DNA of 64,000 nt from Hypericum androsaemum (GCA_963995505.1 OZ023181.1:22936366-23000365); one strand, 5' to 3'. Positions 36,003 through 49,846 are shown, counted from the first letter of the stretch. The notes: a model not told the origin generated them from the sequence alone. Program-made: numbers and translations.

Positions 36003-39000
36003 ATGAATTGCCTTCAATATCTCCCCAGGTCCAATCCAATCTCGCCTTTTCTTTTTCCTGGGAAAGTGTCTTCTACTAATTAAGCTTTTGTGTTCCTTTT
36101 TTTTAAAGCAGATCTTCCGCTTTGCCTTTGCAAAGCTTCAAGGCTACCACCCCACTCATGAAGCCTCCTCCCGCCTTCCTCAACTTACCGGTACACTTCT
36201 CCCTCTCACTAGCCGATAAAAAGTCTCGTGTTCGAGTTCTTAGAAAATAAATACGTTAACTTTTGTTGTCTTTATAGCCCTACTAACTCAAATACGGATT
36301 AACCGAGCAGTTTCAAAATATGATGACACGACGCCGTTTTCTTTCGAATCGCAGAATTTTGGAATCCACGGGACATTTTACCATTGGTTGAAACTTCTAT
36401 GCGTTATTGAGAAAATTAACCTGAAAATTGGTCTTCTCCAGGGAACGAGGAACTCTGATGATCCCCGCCGACATGTCTCTGTTAAGGTTTTAATTCTCTC
36501 CTACGCTTCGTTATCTCTCCTTTTTTTTTGGTTGCGATTTTTGGAATTTTTTACGAGTGGGACCGGATACCTTAGCAAGAGCTCAAAAAGATGGAGATCC
36601 TTTTGGCTCTTTTTTGGTTTCAGAATATTTTGCTCCTTTTCTTTGTCCGTGACTTGAATGCGTGGCTTTGAAGGGGAAAAGGGGGTTTTTTTTTTAAATT
36701 TCTCTTTATTAATCTTGAAGTGAAATTAACAGGAAGACTACTTTTTTTTTAAAAAAAATTTATGTTATGCTTCTTCTACAGGCAATTTCGGGTCCCACTT
36801 CAAGTGCTGCAGAGAAGAGTGACCCAAATGTTGAGGAGGAAAAGGAAAAATCCGAAGAATACAGCACCAACATGACACAGGCTATGGGTGCCGGTGAGTT
36901 CTGCCGCTTGTTCTATCTCGAACATAGTTCGCAATCACATGTTGAACTTTGCTTATTCGGCCGTGTTAATTACGTGTTGAGTTCATTTGATGCAGCGACT
37001 TTTGGTGGCTCTCTAATGTGGTTTATTACAGTTTTGACATACAGGCATGAACTAGGAATGAACTACGACTTCATTCGCCCAGACTTGATTGTCGGGTCAT
37101 GTCTACAGGTAACTTCTCATTCTTGAGCTGCTCGTAAGCTTTTCTTCTTCTTTTTTTCATGTTTGATTTCTCTGCTGATCTCCTTCTGTCTGAAAAATTG
37201 CTAGACTCCCAAAGACGTTGACAAGCTCAGAAAAGTCGGAATCAAAACAATATTCTGTTTGCAACAGGATTCAGACCTTGAGTATCCTATTCCTGGCTGA
37301 TTGTATTGCCTCCATTTTGCTAAAACTGTGCTTAATTAGATTGCTTCTTGACTTGTCAGCTACCATGAATGCCACTATTTTACTTCTTCGAATAGAATCG
37401 GCATTTTCCTTCACTTGTATATTCAGATACTTTGGAGTGGATATTGGTGCCATCAGAGAATACGCAAACACGCATGATGACATTCAGCATTTGCGTGCTC
37501 GGATAAGGTTAGTCACTCTGGTCACTGTACTTGATCATTTTCCTGCCAATGCATACTTCCCTCTGAATATGTGTTAAGCAACAACAGCACAACTAGTCGG
37601 TCGTTGCCGAACTACTTGTGAACCAAATAGAAGATAGATAAAGAAGATTGTGGCTTGTATCTTACTGAGGTTAGATCAGTGTTCTGGTACTTTCAGCAAC
37701 TTCTGAAACTTTGAGGGACTTCGGTTGTTTCCAGGGCAACACGCACTTTGAATTTACGTTCTGGGTAGGTTTTGTTTGTCTTTGGTGCAGAGCTTGAGTC
37801 AACGGGTCAACGGGTGATGAAAACCAAAGATGTGTGGGCATCTATCAGTTGTCTGGGCTTGCAGACTTTCTGGAAGTCTCTAATGCTATATATTTCAGGG
37901 ACTTTGATGCATTTGATCTGCGGATGCGGCTTCCAGCTGTGCTGAGTAAATTATACAAGGCCGTAAATCGAAATGGAGGAGTAACATATATACATTGCAC
38001 CGCAGGACTCGGACGAGCTCCAGCTGTAGCGGTATGCTTGTCACTTTGTGTCTGAATTGTCTCGTATATGTTTGCTATTAACAAACCCTAGTAGCTCTCC
38101 AGATATGATCATTTTCATCTATTACTTGCCACAAATTCTTAGGTGAAGCGTAGAACTTTGCAGTTTGGAAGCTATTTGTTTAATTAACCCATCTGATGAT
38201 ACTCTCATGACATGGTCATACTATACTTTCCTGTTTCTCGCAGATGGCCTACATGTTTTGGGTCCAGGGATACAAACTCAGTGACGCTCATGATTTAATT
38301 CTGGTAACTTCTGATTCTGTTTTACATTTCAATCTTTGCATATGAAGCTTGTTACTTATTGATACTGGGCTGTCTTAGTTTCTCCCCAAAGATTCACAAA
38401 TTGCTCGATTTCCATATGACTCTAGTTTGATGGTTTCTTGAACTTACTTGTATTACTCATCTTTCTTACTACCTTTGGATTCCTATTAATCTTGCAGAGC
38501 AAGAGATCATGCTTTCCAAAGATGGAAGCTATTAAAAGTGCAACAGCAGATATTGTGAGTCATATAGCCCTATTTCTTTGTCCCTTTTAGGAGCATCATG
38601 TTCATTCTCTCAATGGTTTTGGCATGCATCACAAAGTTACTCGACTCGAGGGTAATATTAGTTGATACGAATTGGTGAGAGAAAATGGATGTAGAAAGTT
38701 TTGAAACCTAGTTTCTTCCCTGGAAATTTTTACGAGGGACGCCATTTCTGTCTTATGTAATAGGTGGTCGTACTTAACGCAGACTTATTGTGTTTGTTTT
38801 TCCTTATTGAAGCTTACAGGATTTAGGAAGCAGCTAGTCACTTTTTCATGGAAAGATGACAATTGTTCTTCCGTGGAAATCTCAGGACTTGATGTTGGTT
38901 GGGGCCAGGTAATAATTGAGGAGTCATATGTGTTGAGATTTTCATATCGCTAATTGCAAGTGTGGTGGACTGTTTATAAGTTTTGAAAATCCACCAACCA

Positions 39001-40158
39001 ATCGCCTTAAGGTTTTGGGTTGGATATGAAGATTCTAATAATATGCTCCTTCGCTTGGTGTCTATGATTTTGAATAATGTTTGTCCCTTATGTCTTTTGA
39101 AACACTTTACTTGCTAAGGACCCCTGGAAAAACCATGTTGATGAGCTTGTGAGGCTGTCATATCAAATGGTGAGATCACGATGGTTCATTAAGGACAGTC
39201 GCATGATTCGGTCTTAGATCTCTATTGTTAGAAACTAACTAGAAAATGTACTACGGAGAGTAAAGAAGCTTCAAGTTCCTTTGCTATAGTCTTTTAGACA
39301 AAGATCCCTTAATTTGACAGGAAATCCTTCACCGTAATTGCCGATTCATCGGTTTAGTCTTCAAGCTAATAGACGGTTTTCCAAGAGACCCTATTTGCTC
39401 ACCTCTTTTTATTTTTTGCCCCAGAGAGTGCCCTTGACACTTGATGCGAAAAAAGGTATCTGGACCCTCGACAAGGAATTGTTGGTAAGTTGTTATGTCT
39501 GCTGTTTTATTCTTTTCATTTTCCTTGTTTTGAAGCTTTTTCTGCTCAATGCACAATGAAGCCCATGAATATATGCTCTCTAAGGAGTGCTGAAGGTCCA
39601 AATCTTCAATCACATTCATGGCGAAACTGAATCCTTGGGTCTCCCAACTACCTAGAAGACAAAAAATCTGCAAAATGATGAATTATTACCTGCGTGCCGC
39701 AGACCGAGTAGACTGCATATAACTGCAGAATCTTGGGGCATAGAACAATAGTAAGAATTTAATGTTGGAGCAAGACTTGTGACATGCTTTCATCTCTACA
39801 GGAAGGGCGGTACGAGTACAAGTACATCGTCGATGGTGTATGGACAATCAACAAGAGCGAGCTGGTTACCTCTCCGAACAGAGACGGACATGTCAACAAC
39901 TATGTCGGAGTAAGTTCGATTCTCCTGAGTCCTGACCTTTTAATCTTGCCTTGTTTATTTGCTTGACGATGTGATTGATCCGAAAGCGTCTCCTTTTGGT
40001 GCCATCGTGCTCATATATAGGTTCTGAACAATGCCGAAGACACCGTTCGTGCGGCTCTCCGGACGAAGTTGACCGGCAATGATCCAGATCTCACAAGAGA
40101 TGAAAGGATAGCAGTAAGACAGTTTCTTGAAGCTCAACCCGCCGACCAAGACGAATGA
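36003..40158 (+). CDS. SEX4: Phosphoglucan phosphatase SEX4/DSP4, chloroplastic
   Basis: Fourteen exons (36003-36028, 36112-36190, 36442-36486, 36782-36893, 37032-37108, 37205-37281, 37427-37507, 37899-38031, 38244-38303, 38498-38554, 38813-38908, 39425-39484, 39802-39909, 40021-40158) join in frame to 382 residues (Arabidopsis, about 379). SEX4 removes C6- and C3-bound phosphate from starch so that amylases can degrade it at night. Residues 1-80 include a transit peptide starting MNCLQYLPR, as in Arabidopsis. The phosphatase domain has the general-acid loop RDFDAFDLR (Asp167) and signature [10 protein letters not shown] (Cys199, Arg205). The carbohydrate-binding domain follows (SGLDVGWGQ with Trp279, YEYKYIVDG), then the conserved C-terminal segment. 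The exon 1 donor was chosen because it restores both frame and transit peptide. Confidence 0.95.
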
Positions 40159-41289
40159 AGCTCTTTGTGAGCTGAAAAGTTAATCAGAATCTATATGTAA
40201 AGATGGATAAAGTCTGTCACAAAAGTCATAATCGATATGTATAATTTCACCATGTGATACTTTATGTCAAAACAATAAATACCATAGGGCAAATGTTGAA
40301 ATTCGGTTCAAACCTAAATTAATATTTTTTTTCCGACATGAGCCATCTTAATCTACGATATTAATAAAATGTATCATGGTTGTGTATGCTTTATTAAGTG
40401 CTCCACATTGTCTTTCAGCATTTATTTTCAAATTTTCATAATCTCAAATATTACAATCACCAGTCTATACCACTTGATATAATGACACCTATAAAAAAAT
40501 CGTAGCTGAACAAAAAAACAAATATTTTTGTTTCTGCTTGCATTTTCCTACGGTGATTAAAATAAAATAATTGAGTTTGTGGATACCCATTGAACGTCGG
40601 AATCAAACTATTAATGACGAAAAAAAATATCTATGATGGTAACATAAGTCATCATTTATATACGTGAATCAATTAACAAGATAATTAAAACAGTTTAATT
40701 AACTGATTTTAAATTCAAAATTTTAAAACCGTAGCACTGTTATTATTTATTGAAAATTATTTATCACCACATAAAAATTATATTGAATTCGAACTAAAAT
40801 TAGTTTATTTAAAGAAATGCCCGGATAACAAGATGGTTTAAAATCAACAGCAATCATGATTTGCTGCACAATATAATCCGGCCACAAGATTTGCCCGCGG
40901 ATGGGCCCATTTTATCTGCCGAAGCTTATTGCAAGGACATAAATTAGAAGACCGAAATGGCCCGGGCCCAGTGGGCCCATCACCGACAATTGATTTGATT
41001 TGATGTGATAATATTTAAGACAAAATAATCCTAGGTACTTTGTTATTTAAAAAAATTGAGTAATAAGGATAAAATAGTATTATTAGTCTATGATATTTCA
41101 AAAATTAATTGGTTAGTTCCTGAATTCATATTTTGGTCATTTTTTCGGTGAGACCTTTTTTAAACAGCCAAAACTACCCTTAAGTTAATTTAAAAATAAC
41201 AAAATTGGCACGTGATTCAAAAACCTTTCATCTCCCTCACGGACTCGTCATGCATCCTTCAGAAATATATATAGTCTAAAACCCTAAAA
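40159..41289. other. SEX4 3' region and intergenic sequence
   Basis: Very AT-rich, apart from a GC-richer patch of GGGCCC-type palindromes near 40960-40980. No gene seen. Confidence 0.5.
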
Positions 41290-41515
41290 ATGGAGGGTTT
41301 CACATAGGGGCAAGAGCTTCCTCCTGACAGTCCAAGCCCTAGGATTGTTCGCCGCCAACGTCAAGTACAAGGTGTGGCTCAAGCCGACCTTCGAGATGTC
41401 CGACGTGTACGGTAACCACTTTCTCAAGGGCCTTTTTGTGCGAATAGCCGAGGGATTAGCTCGAACGATGGGGCTGTTGGGTTGTCGATGTCGGATGTGC
41501 CTCTTGAGATTTTGT
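41290..41515 (+). pseudogene. NIP7 (60S ribosome biogenesis) pseudogene fragment
   Basis: One frame reads LTVQALGLFAANVKYKVW, then LKPTFEMSDVYGNHFLKG, matching the C-terminal PUA-domain half of plant NIP7. The match then jumps frame near 41455 to SSNDGAVGLSMSDVPL and hits a stop at about 41513. The N-terminal half and the last part of the C-terminus are missing. The conserved stretch crosses no intron and is broken, so it is a retrocopy or truncated relic. Confidence 0.75.
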
Positions 41516-42129
41516 GAGAAGACAATCAAGCCTTCCGAAGACTACTAAAAGCATAACAAGCAGTAATTAATGACTTTAAGAATTTATTTACAATAATTCA
41601 TGATACTTAACCATCAAGCGTTCATGTAAATACAATACAAGCAGTGCATATTCTTCGCTCCGAATTATCATGATATCCAAATCTTGCTAATAATTCCATA
41701 TAATAAATAAGGTAATCAAATATTATCTAAACTAAACAGTTATTCGTCAATATAGGCAACTATTATTAAGGGAAATGTATACTGCAGCTCCCCAATGGCT
41801 GGCGCTGGAGTTTACATGCTCACCACTTGGCGCGTAAATCCCTAACGGAATCCAGAGAAACACGACAAAAATAAATCCAATTAAAATCCAAAAAAAAATA
41901 AATAAATAACAAAAGGAAAATTGAAGCCATAATTTGAAGCTTCAACTACTACTTCCTCACTCGCATCACATTCACACTAAAATAGAGAGAGAAAAACAAA
42001 AAACAAACACACACTCGAGAAGAAGATGAGGAATCAAACCTTCAAAAAAATGACAGCTCCTAATTAGGCCAAAATAAATTAGTTTTAACGAAGAAGAAGA
42101 GAGAGGGATCAATAATTAGAATCCCCGAA

Positions 42130-45100
42130 ATGTTCCCGATCCCGCCTCCGGAGGTCGACGAATCTCTCCCCGCCACTTCCGGCGCGGCCGCCGTTAACGG
42201 TGGGGGTGAGACCGCCACCTCCACCAGGGGCGGTAGTTTCCGATCGATCCGGGACAGGTTCCGACTGAGGAGAAACCCTAGCCTCACGCTCCCGACGACT
42301 GCCGTCTCCCCCGGCGGGAACATAACCTCGCCGCAGAAGTCGCCGTCTCTGGATCGGCCGTACCTACGCAACCGGTGGCACCCGCCGGCCAATCCCCCGC
42401 CGGCTGCGGGCTCGGCGAAGGCGAGCGCCGGAGGGGTCGGGCATCCCCCGGGGCACTACCGGAGGAGCTTTCTGTTCCGGTTCCGTGGGGCCCGGCTGTT
42501 CTACATGGTGATTTTCTTCGCGCTGTTCGGGTTCGCGGTGGCGTCCGTTCTCCTGCAGAGCTCGATCTTGTTCAGTGGTGGGGGCTGGCCCGGCGTGGAG
42601 CAGCTCCACCGGGGAACGTTTGGGGCCCGGCTGAAGATGGGGAGCAGCCTGAGGTTTGTCCCCGGGTGGAGACCGCGGCGGGTGTCAGAAGGGAGTGGGC
42701 TTGAATTGGTTAGGACTGCCAAGGGTTCGACTAGAGTTGGACTTCGACCTCCTAGGCTCGCCCTCGTAAGATTTGAATTTGTTTCGGGTTTACGTGATTG
42801 AATTCTCGTGGAGACAATGCGGTTGAAATAATGCATGGTCAAGCTCAGGCCAAGACGATTGCTTGCAATTTACAGCAGTAGCTAGTGGCGTAGTTGAGGC
42901 GGAGTATAGTTCCGGTTGTGGCTTAGGATTGTTTGAGTGAGGAGATGGCTTTGTGATTATTGTGCTTGTTATGGATAAGATTCGGAAGTCCAGATATGGT
43001 TTCCATTGTTCTTTTCTTAATGATGCTGTCTCTGTATTGATTGTGCTTTTGTCATTTGATTGGCAGATTTTGGGAAGAATGAAGAAAGATCCAAGGTCTT
43101 TGTTGTTGCTGACTTTGATGCGAAGTCTTAAGAGAGTTGGTTATGCATTTAAGGTAGACACTTGTGCTGTACTGAATTAATTGGAATTGCCATCACAATT
43201 AGGCATTGGCTCCCATTACAAAAATGCTGACTGCTGCTGCTTATTTCTTGATGTATGTATTTGGCATAGATTTATGCAGTACAGAGTGGTAAAGCAGAAC
43301 CACTGTGGGAACAGCTAGCAGATGGTATTTCAATCTTGGGACCACAGTCGCATAGCCACGTAGATTGGTCTGGGTATGGTATCTTGCTGGAGGACTATCA
43401 TTTTCTATGTATATTTTCCCTTCCTTTTGGATAATTTTGTTGAATTGCTTAGTTTGTTGGCTTTCTTGTGAATCTCCAGATTCGAAGGCGTCATTGCTGA
43501 TTCTCTGGAAGCTAGGGAAGCTATTTCAAGGTGGGTCGAATTATCTATCTCAGTAGGACTTATTTTATATGCTTCTCTATCTTATGATTGTCCGGGTTGA
43601 CAACTCTTACCTGATTGTCGGATGACATATACCACCTTATTTTTGGGGTGCTGTTTTTGCTTTGTCAATTGCTCATTTTGTTGGCTGATTCGTAGGCTTA
43701 CCTGTTAACTCTCTTAGACTAAACTGTTGGATCTTGATGCTCATTTCAAACTTAGGGGTTCTTGGGTAGCGCTGAAAGATACTATACTAAAAATCAAATA
43801 ACATAAAAGGAAGCACTATTGTAGGAATTGATTTTGGTGTAGGCATTCATACGCAGTACTTTCTCACATGATAACAGAATTAAGAAACTTTCTTATAAGA
43901 CTATAGTTGATGTCTGCTGTGTGCTACGACCTTTAGTTAGTACAGTTTATTCCAGAGTACCTGTCCAGCCTATTCTCTTCAGATCACAGTTCTATGAGAT
44001 GCTGGCACCTAAAAGCTAGCTAAGGCCATAATGTTGTTGCATTGTATAGCTGTGTAATTTGAGATGCTGTGATTAGTGAATTTTATATGTATGCAGCCTT
44101 ATGCAGGAGCCTTTTTGTTCTGTGCCTCTAATATGGATACTACAAGAAGATACTCTGGCAAATCGCCTTCCAGTCTATGAAGAAATGGGCCGGAAACAAC
44201 TTATATCTCACTGGAGGAGCGCTTTCAAGAGAGCTGACGTAGTTGTATTTCCTGATTTCACACTCCCGGTACATACTAGTTTCTGTGTGTTTTTGGAACT
44301 TTGATATCTTCTCAGCCTTGTAATGACATATATTGAACTGTTTATCAATTTATATATTGACTTTCTGTATCAGATGTTATATAGTGTGCTTGACACTGGA
44401 AACTTCTTTGTGATTCCTGGAACACCAGCTGATGTGTGGGCAGCTGAAAGCTACAGTAAGACCCATTCCAAAGATGAATTAAGAGCCAAGAATCAGTTCG
44501 GTAAAAATCATATTTTGGTTCTTGTTGTTGGGAGTACTTTCTTCTATGATGAGCTGTCATGGGATTATGCTGTGGCGATGCGGGTTCTACGACCTCTTCT
44601 TGTCAAATATGCCAGGCACAGAGATGGTGAAGGGTCTTTTAAGTTCATGTTCATATTTGGTAATTCCACTGACGGTGATGCTTTACAGGTACTTCGGACA
44701 CAAACATTTTTTTAGTTTTTTTGGTCATCTTGCCATGCTAACAAGTACATCCCACGAAGTGATGCCGTGGTCCTTTTTATCTTTCAGAAATGCTAATTCA
44801 TGAAAAAACCAGCAGGAGTCTTTTGTCTGGACCTACCTGTGCACTTCATTTCCTTCTATTTTCTCATTTGCAAAAGAAATTCTGTCAGTAGTAGGAACCA
44901 GTGGTGGATACTGTTAGATGCATAAATTTACTATCATTTCTTGGTGGTCTCGTTGGGCCATATTGCTTGAATTCTGCGTTACAAATTGTTAAGCATGAAA
45001 TGTCTTAGGGCCTCTTAAAGACAAACATGAAAAGCAGGCGGAGAATCTCGAGAAATATTGGCAGATCTTACATTTTGTTACTTAAATATCCTTTCCTTTC

Positions 45101-48100
45101 TCTCTGTAAAATCCAACTAACAGATCCAATGCCTTTCGCTTGCTTGTGTAGGAAGTTTCTTCTCGTCTTGGACTTGTTCCTGGTTCCCTTCTTCACTATG
45201 GGGCAAATGATGATGTAAACAGTGTGCTGTCTATGGCCGACATCGTCCTGTATGGTTCTTCACAAGATGAACAAGGTTTTCCTCCTTTGGTTGTCCGAGC
45301 CATGATCTTTGGTCTTCCAGTCATTGCGCCAGATTTTCCTATCATTAAAAAATATGTGAGTCTATCTTATTTTTATTTTTGCAAATGGTGGATGGCTTTT
45401 CACACTTATTTGTTTATCACTGTTCACCTTCGAAAGCTAATGAAGTATTATCTAAAGATGTTCCTTGACGTTACAGATTCTAGATGGGGTCCATGGGCTT
45501 TTGTTTCCAAAGGATGATTCTGAAGCTTTAATCAGATCTTTCTCTATTTTAGTATCTGAAGGGAAACTTTCTGAATTAGCAGAAGCTGTTGCTACCTCTG
45601 GAAGACTGCTGGCAGAGAACGTGCTGGCATCAGAGACTGCAATTGAGTATGCAAGAATGTTGGAAAATGTACTGATGCTTCCTTCAGATGCTATGTTGCC
45701 TGGTCCGGCATCTCAGCTCAAGCAGGATATCTGGGATTGGAACTTGATTCGGAAGGAAATGGAACAGGAAGCTGACGACTTCCTAGACCAGAGGGATTCT
45801 GTTATTAAAGAATCTGGTCTTCTTTATAACCTGGAAGAAGAGTTTACTGATCTTATCAAGTCAACCAATACCTCTGAGAATGAAACTGGAATCTTGGTGC
45901 CGGATTTTCCCACTGATTTAGATTGGAATGTTGTGCAAGAAATAGAAAGCTCTGAAGAATATGAGAGAGTGGAAACAGAAGAGGTGCAATTTTGCCTTAT
46001 TCGTTCATTTACTTCTTCTGGCACTAGTTTTCTGCTTGCTGCTTGTCTTGTTGGCCCTCTGGTTTGCCTGTATTGATCTCTTAGAAAAGACTGCTGAAAG
46101 AAGATTTAACTTGTGATGTGTAGGCTGAACAAAGAATGGACAAAAGCCCTGGTGAATGGGATGAGATATACCGCAACGCTCGGAAATCAGAAAAGCTAAG
46201 GTTTGAAGTAAATGAGAGAGACGAGGGAGAGCTAGAGCGGACGGGCCAGCCTGTATGTATCTATGAGATCTATGATGGGCCTGGGGCTTGGCCTTTTCTG
46301 CATCATGGCTCTTTGTACCGTGGTTTAAGTCTTGTAAGTCAATTTTTTCTTTTGGTTGTTGTCCGAGGCTGTATGGATCAATATCTCTGCTTGTCATGTT
46401 AAACTCCCTACACGACCAATTTCTTTCCTGCCTTTGTTGACAATTTTTTATATAGGTGTCCATGCATGAGCTAGTTGGATTTGTTTCTGTTGTTTTCTCC
46501 TTTTTTTTCAGTTCATTTATATAGTATCATGTCTGTCTCTGCCAGTCTGTTGGAGCACGGAGATCAAGATCTGATGATGTGAATGCAGTTACTCGGCTTC
46601 CGCTCCTGAATGAAACTGAATATCAAAATAAACTCTGTGAGATTGGAGGAATGCTTTCTATTGCAAACAAGGTGGATAACATTCACAGCCGACCTTGGAT
46701 AGGCTTCCAATCATGGCGTGCTGCTGGTAGGAAGGTAAATTTTCTGCATGGGGAAGGAATTATATTTTGGTTGATGCTCTGAATTTGTAGGAAGCCAAAT
46801 TTGAAATCTTGAAGAGATGTTGATGTATGCGGTATTGTGTAGTTCGTCCCTTTGAGTTCCCTTCCCGTCGCATGTTTTGCATACTCTAAGATCTAATATA
46901 GGAATTTTTCAAAGTATGCAGGACCGATGCTCTGGAGGTGGATAACTAGATTCACTAAGTAGAGCATTTATTGGAGATGGTTTCCTAGTTTTCAGTGTCT
47001 TGAGCATGGTTTCTTGCCTTTTTTGTCAGGTTTCCTTATCCAGTATAGCTGAGAAAGTCCTGGAAGAACGTGTGCAAAAAGAAACCAAAGGTGATGTAAT
47101 CTACTTTTGGGCACGACTAGACATGGATGGAGTAACGGGTAGCAATAGTGAGCTAACATTTTGGTCCATGTGTGACATCATGAATGGGGGAAATTGCAGG
47201 TACGTTGGAGAATATGCCTTTCTGGCAGAACATCATTTGCTCTCTGTTCCCTTGATGTGGGGTTTAATACAATCTAAACTGCTCCTGGCACCTGTTTCAT
47301 TCAGAACATCATTTGAAGATGCCTTTCGACAGATGTATGCCTTGCCAACATTTTTAGAAGCTCTCCCTCCTATGCCTGAAGATGGAGATCGCTGGTCTGC
47401 TCTGCATAGCTGGGTTATGCCGACTCCTTCCTTCCTAGAGTTTATCATGTTTACAAGGCAAGTTACAACATAAAGAAACGTTGCCTTACTGCTAGCAGAT
47501 GACTGTTATATGTATTGTCGCTTTTATGGCACAGACCACCGTCTGAAAGTTGGGATGTTTGTTGACGAACTTTGATTTGCCTGCAGGATGTTTGTTGATT
47601 CGCTTGATGCCTTGCAAAGCAATACTAGCAATAGGTGTTTGCTGAGTTCGTCAGAGATCGAGGTAATGATCTTGTCCTTAATTGCCTGCTTGCCTAGCTC
47701 AGGAATCATTTCATAACTTCTTGTGCAATTTGGCTGGCAGGAAAGGCACTGCTATTGTCGAATGTTGGAACTTCTTGTTAATGTTTGGGCGTATCATAGT
47801 GGAAGGAGGATGGCTTACATTGATCCACACACAGGCTCTTTAGAAGAGCAACATCCGTTTGAACATAGAAAAGGGATTATATGGGCGAAGTATTTTAATT
47901 CCACATTGTTGAAGAGCATGGATGAAGAACTTGCCGAGGCCGCGGATGATGGTGACCACCTGAGGGAGAGATGGTTATGGCCATTAACAGGAGAAGTGCA
48001 CTGGCAAGGGATCTACGACAGGGAGAGGGAGGAAAGATACAGGCTGAAAATGGACAAGAAGAGGAAAACAAAAGAGAGGCTAAACGAAAGGATGAAGTCT

Positions 48101-48130
48101 GGATACAAGCAGAAACCGCTAGGAGGATAA
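42130..48130 (+). CDS. GT4-like glycosyltransferase, type II membrane protein (At5g04480-like)
   Basis: Fourteen exons (42130-42765, 43067-43153, 43270-43373, 43480-43530, 44097-44268, 44374-44688, 45152-45355, 45477-45983, 46124-46333, 46546-46734, 47030-47199, 47305-47457, 47587-47662, 47741-48130) join in frame to 1087 residues. Homologues are annotated as UDP-glycosyltransferase superfamily; substrate unknown. Seen: a Pro/Gly-rich cytosolic N-terminus, one membrane helix near 123-146, and a GT-B-like domain at 200-600 (FEGVIADSLEAREAISS, HILVLVVGSTFFYDELSWDY, LSMADIVLYGSSQDEQGFPP, AMIFGLPVIAPDFP, DGVHGLLFPKDD). The C-terminal half (WPFLHHGSLYRGL, FWSMCDIMNGG, GRRMAYIDPHTG, WLWPLTGEVHWQGIYDRERE) is specific to this family. 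Intron 12 uses a GC donor at 47458. The family position suggests the Golgi, an inference from topology. Confidence 0.9.
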
Positions 48131-49034
48131 GAACCTTAGAATCTGAACTGCAGATGGTTTCTTTTAACCTCGGAAAGCTCAACTCTAACACGAAATCCGA
48201 ACCCGGGTCTTGATGACTCAGGCAACGGAAAAAGGTTTTGCAGTTATGGCAGCCTGCTCTTGCTAACAACACGCATTCTTCCCGTCTCTACAATTTGGCC
48301 CGGGACACAGGGGGGATGAGGAAGTAAGAACTTCCCCATCATTTGAGATTCTTTTCGCCGTTCCACGAAGAGACCAATAATTCATGTATTCTTTCATTGT
48401 ACATTCTTTCATCTCTGTAGAGGCAATTTTGTTCGAGATCACATAGATTTAGTGGCTACATTATCTATTTAATGCCAATCCTGCTTCAACAGAAACTCAT
48501 CAAAGAAAACGCCAAGGAGACATTTACCTTCATAGTTTAGTTACTTCAGGTCATAAGTTTAATGTTGCTGCAGCCCTCCACTTTGCAGCCCATGGACTTT
48601 TATTTGGAAAAGGAAATCAGATGAAGGCACGACTTGCTCTTGTGGATTTCTATTGGTTAGTGGTAATTTTTTCAAGTGATCTTCGGAGTGGAGAGATGTT
48701 TTCTATGGTTCGAATTTAAGATTTTCTTAAAACATCAATCTTTTAACACGTTGATCGACTCTATTTTCATTGATAATGAATAGTTACTTTGAGTAAGTGT
48801 TTTTTTAAAATATTGAAATCAAGATGTCTCGAGTTGAAATCTTAAAAAATATAATAATATTTACTTATCTTTGTGTCGTACAAAATGATGTCCGAATATC
48901 TGATGATCTAGAAAAAAAACTTAGTCAAAAGTTGGTATTGATTGGCTGGCTAATGGGCAAGTCCAATCCAAAGAAGACATCTCCCTTTTTTTGTTGAGGG
49001 AAATACTTTTTACCATTTCCCAATTCCTATCATC
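48131..49034. other. 3' region of the GT4-like gene and intergenic sequence
   Basis: The first 300 bp fit a 3' untranslated region. The rest is AT-rich with no gene seen, up to the target duplication of hAT copy B. Confidence 0.5.
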
Positions 49035-49232
49035 GTCTTACCTAGACCTGACCACGGTTCGAATTCGGACGAATTCGAATCGAATTTATTCGAATTCGAA
49101 TTCATCAAAACATTAAATCATATTCAATTCTTCACAAGACGAATCGAATACGAATTATGAATTTTCGAATTAGAATCGAATTATAATCGAATTCGAATTT
49201 GAATTAATTCTATAATTTTAATACCTCCTGCA

Positions 49233-49846
49233 CTAAATGTTTGTTCCAACTTCCACGGCAACTGTCGAAATCGGACAAGCAAGCAATTCTTTTGGAACAA
49301 TTGACATAACCGGAAATTGTTCTACATGGTTGTTCCACCATTCTAATAAAGCAAAATTAGAAGATTTGACAAATGGAATATCAAATTGTGTGTTAAGATA
49401 TAAATCAAATTCTGAATTGGTTAAACTTATTCCTCGGGGTCTTTTTTGTTTTTTCATTAGCAATCTTTCCGTAAAACTTAATTTTTCACCTTTGTGAGGG
49501 AGAGGGAGTTGGTTCATTAGATGTAGAAGCATTATTCCTAATACTATATCCACTCATTAAATCCATAATATCTTTTTGTAAACTATCGATTTTAATGTTC
49601 GGCATAAAAACGGTTGCATAATAGTAAATGAGATGTAGGATAATAAATACCCGATAAAAGATGTGTAGCATAATTAAAACATTCTAAAAGTTCATTTAGT
49701 TTTTCTACAAGGTCCCAATGGTAAGGTTGTAACATAATATTATTAGTTTGATCATAAGTCGAATTCCAACTATGTTGAACATCTTGTGGAAAACGTTTTG
49801 GTTTCATGTTGTTTAATTTGCAAATTTTTTTCCAATCTTTTAGCAA
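49233..49846 (-). pseudogene. hAT transposase remnant, copy B
   Basis: Overlapping minus-strand frames 49846-49592, 49671-49486 and 49553-49233 match the copy A remnant, with the same missing N-terminus and the same frame break. RWNSTYDQ of copy A is SWNSTYDQ here. The C-terminal dimerisation motif LACPISTVAVE is kept. One more frame change near 49495 is private to this copy. Confidence 0.8.

Noticed and set aside
41345..41548. A 67-residue plus-strand frame as a small gene
   Set aside because: Its first part is NIP7 and the rest is out-of-frame translation after a shift, so it is a pseudogene fragment.
42060..42842. Minus-strand frames opposite exon 1 of the GT4-like gene
   Set aside because: They are shadows of a GC-rich exon that encodes a clear N-terminus and membrane anchor on the plus strand.
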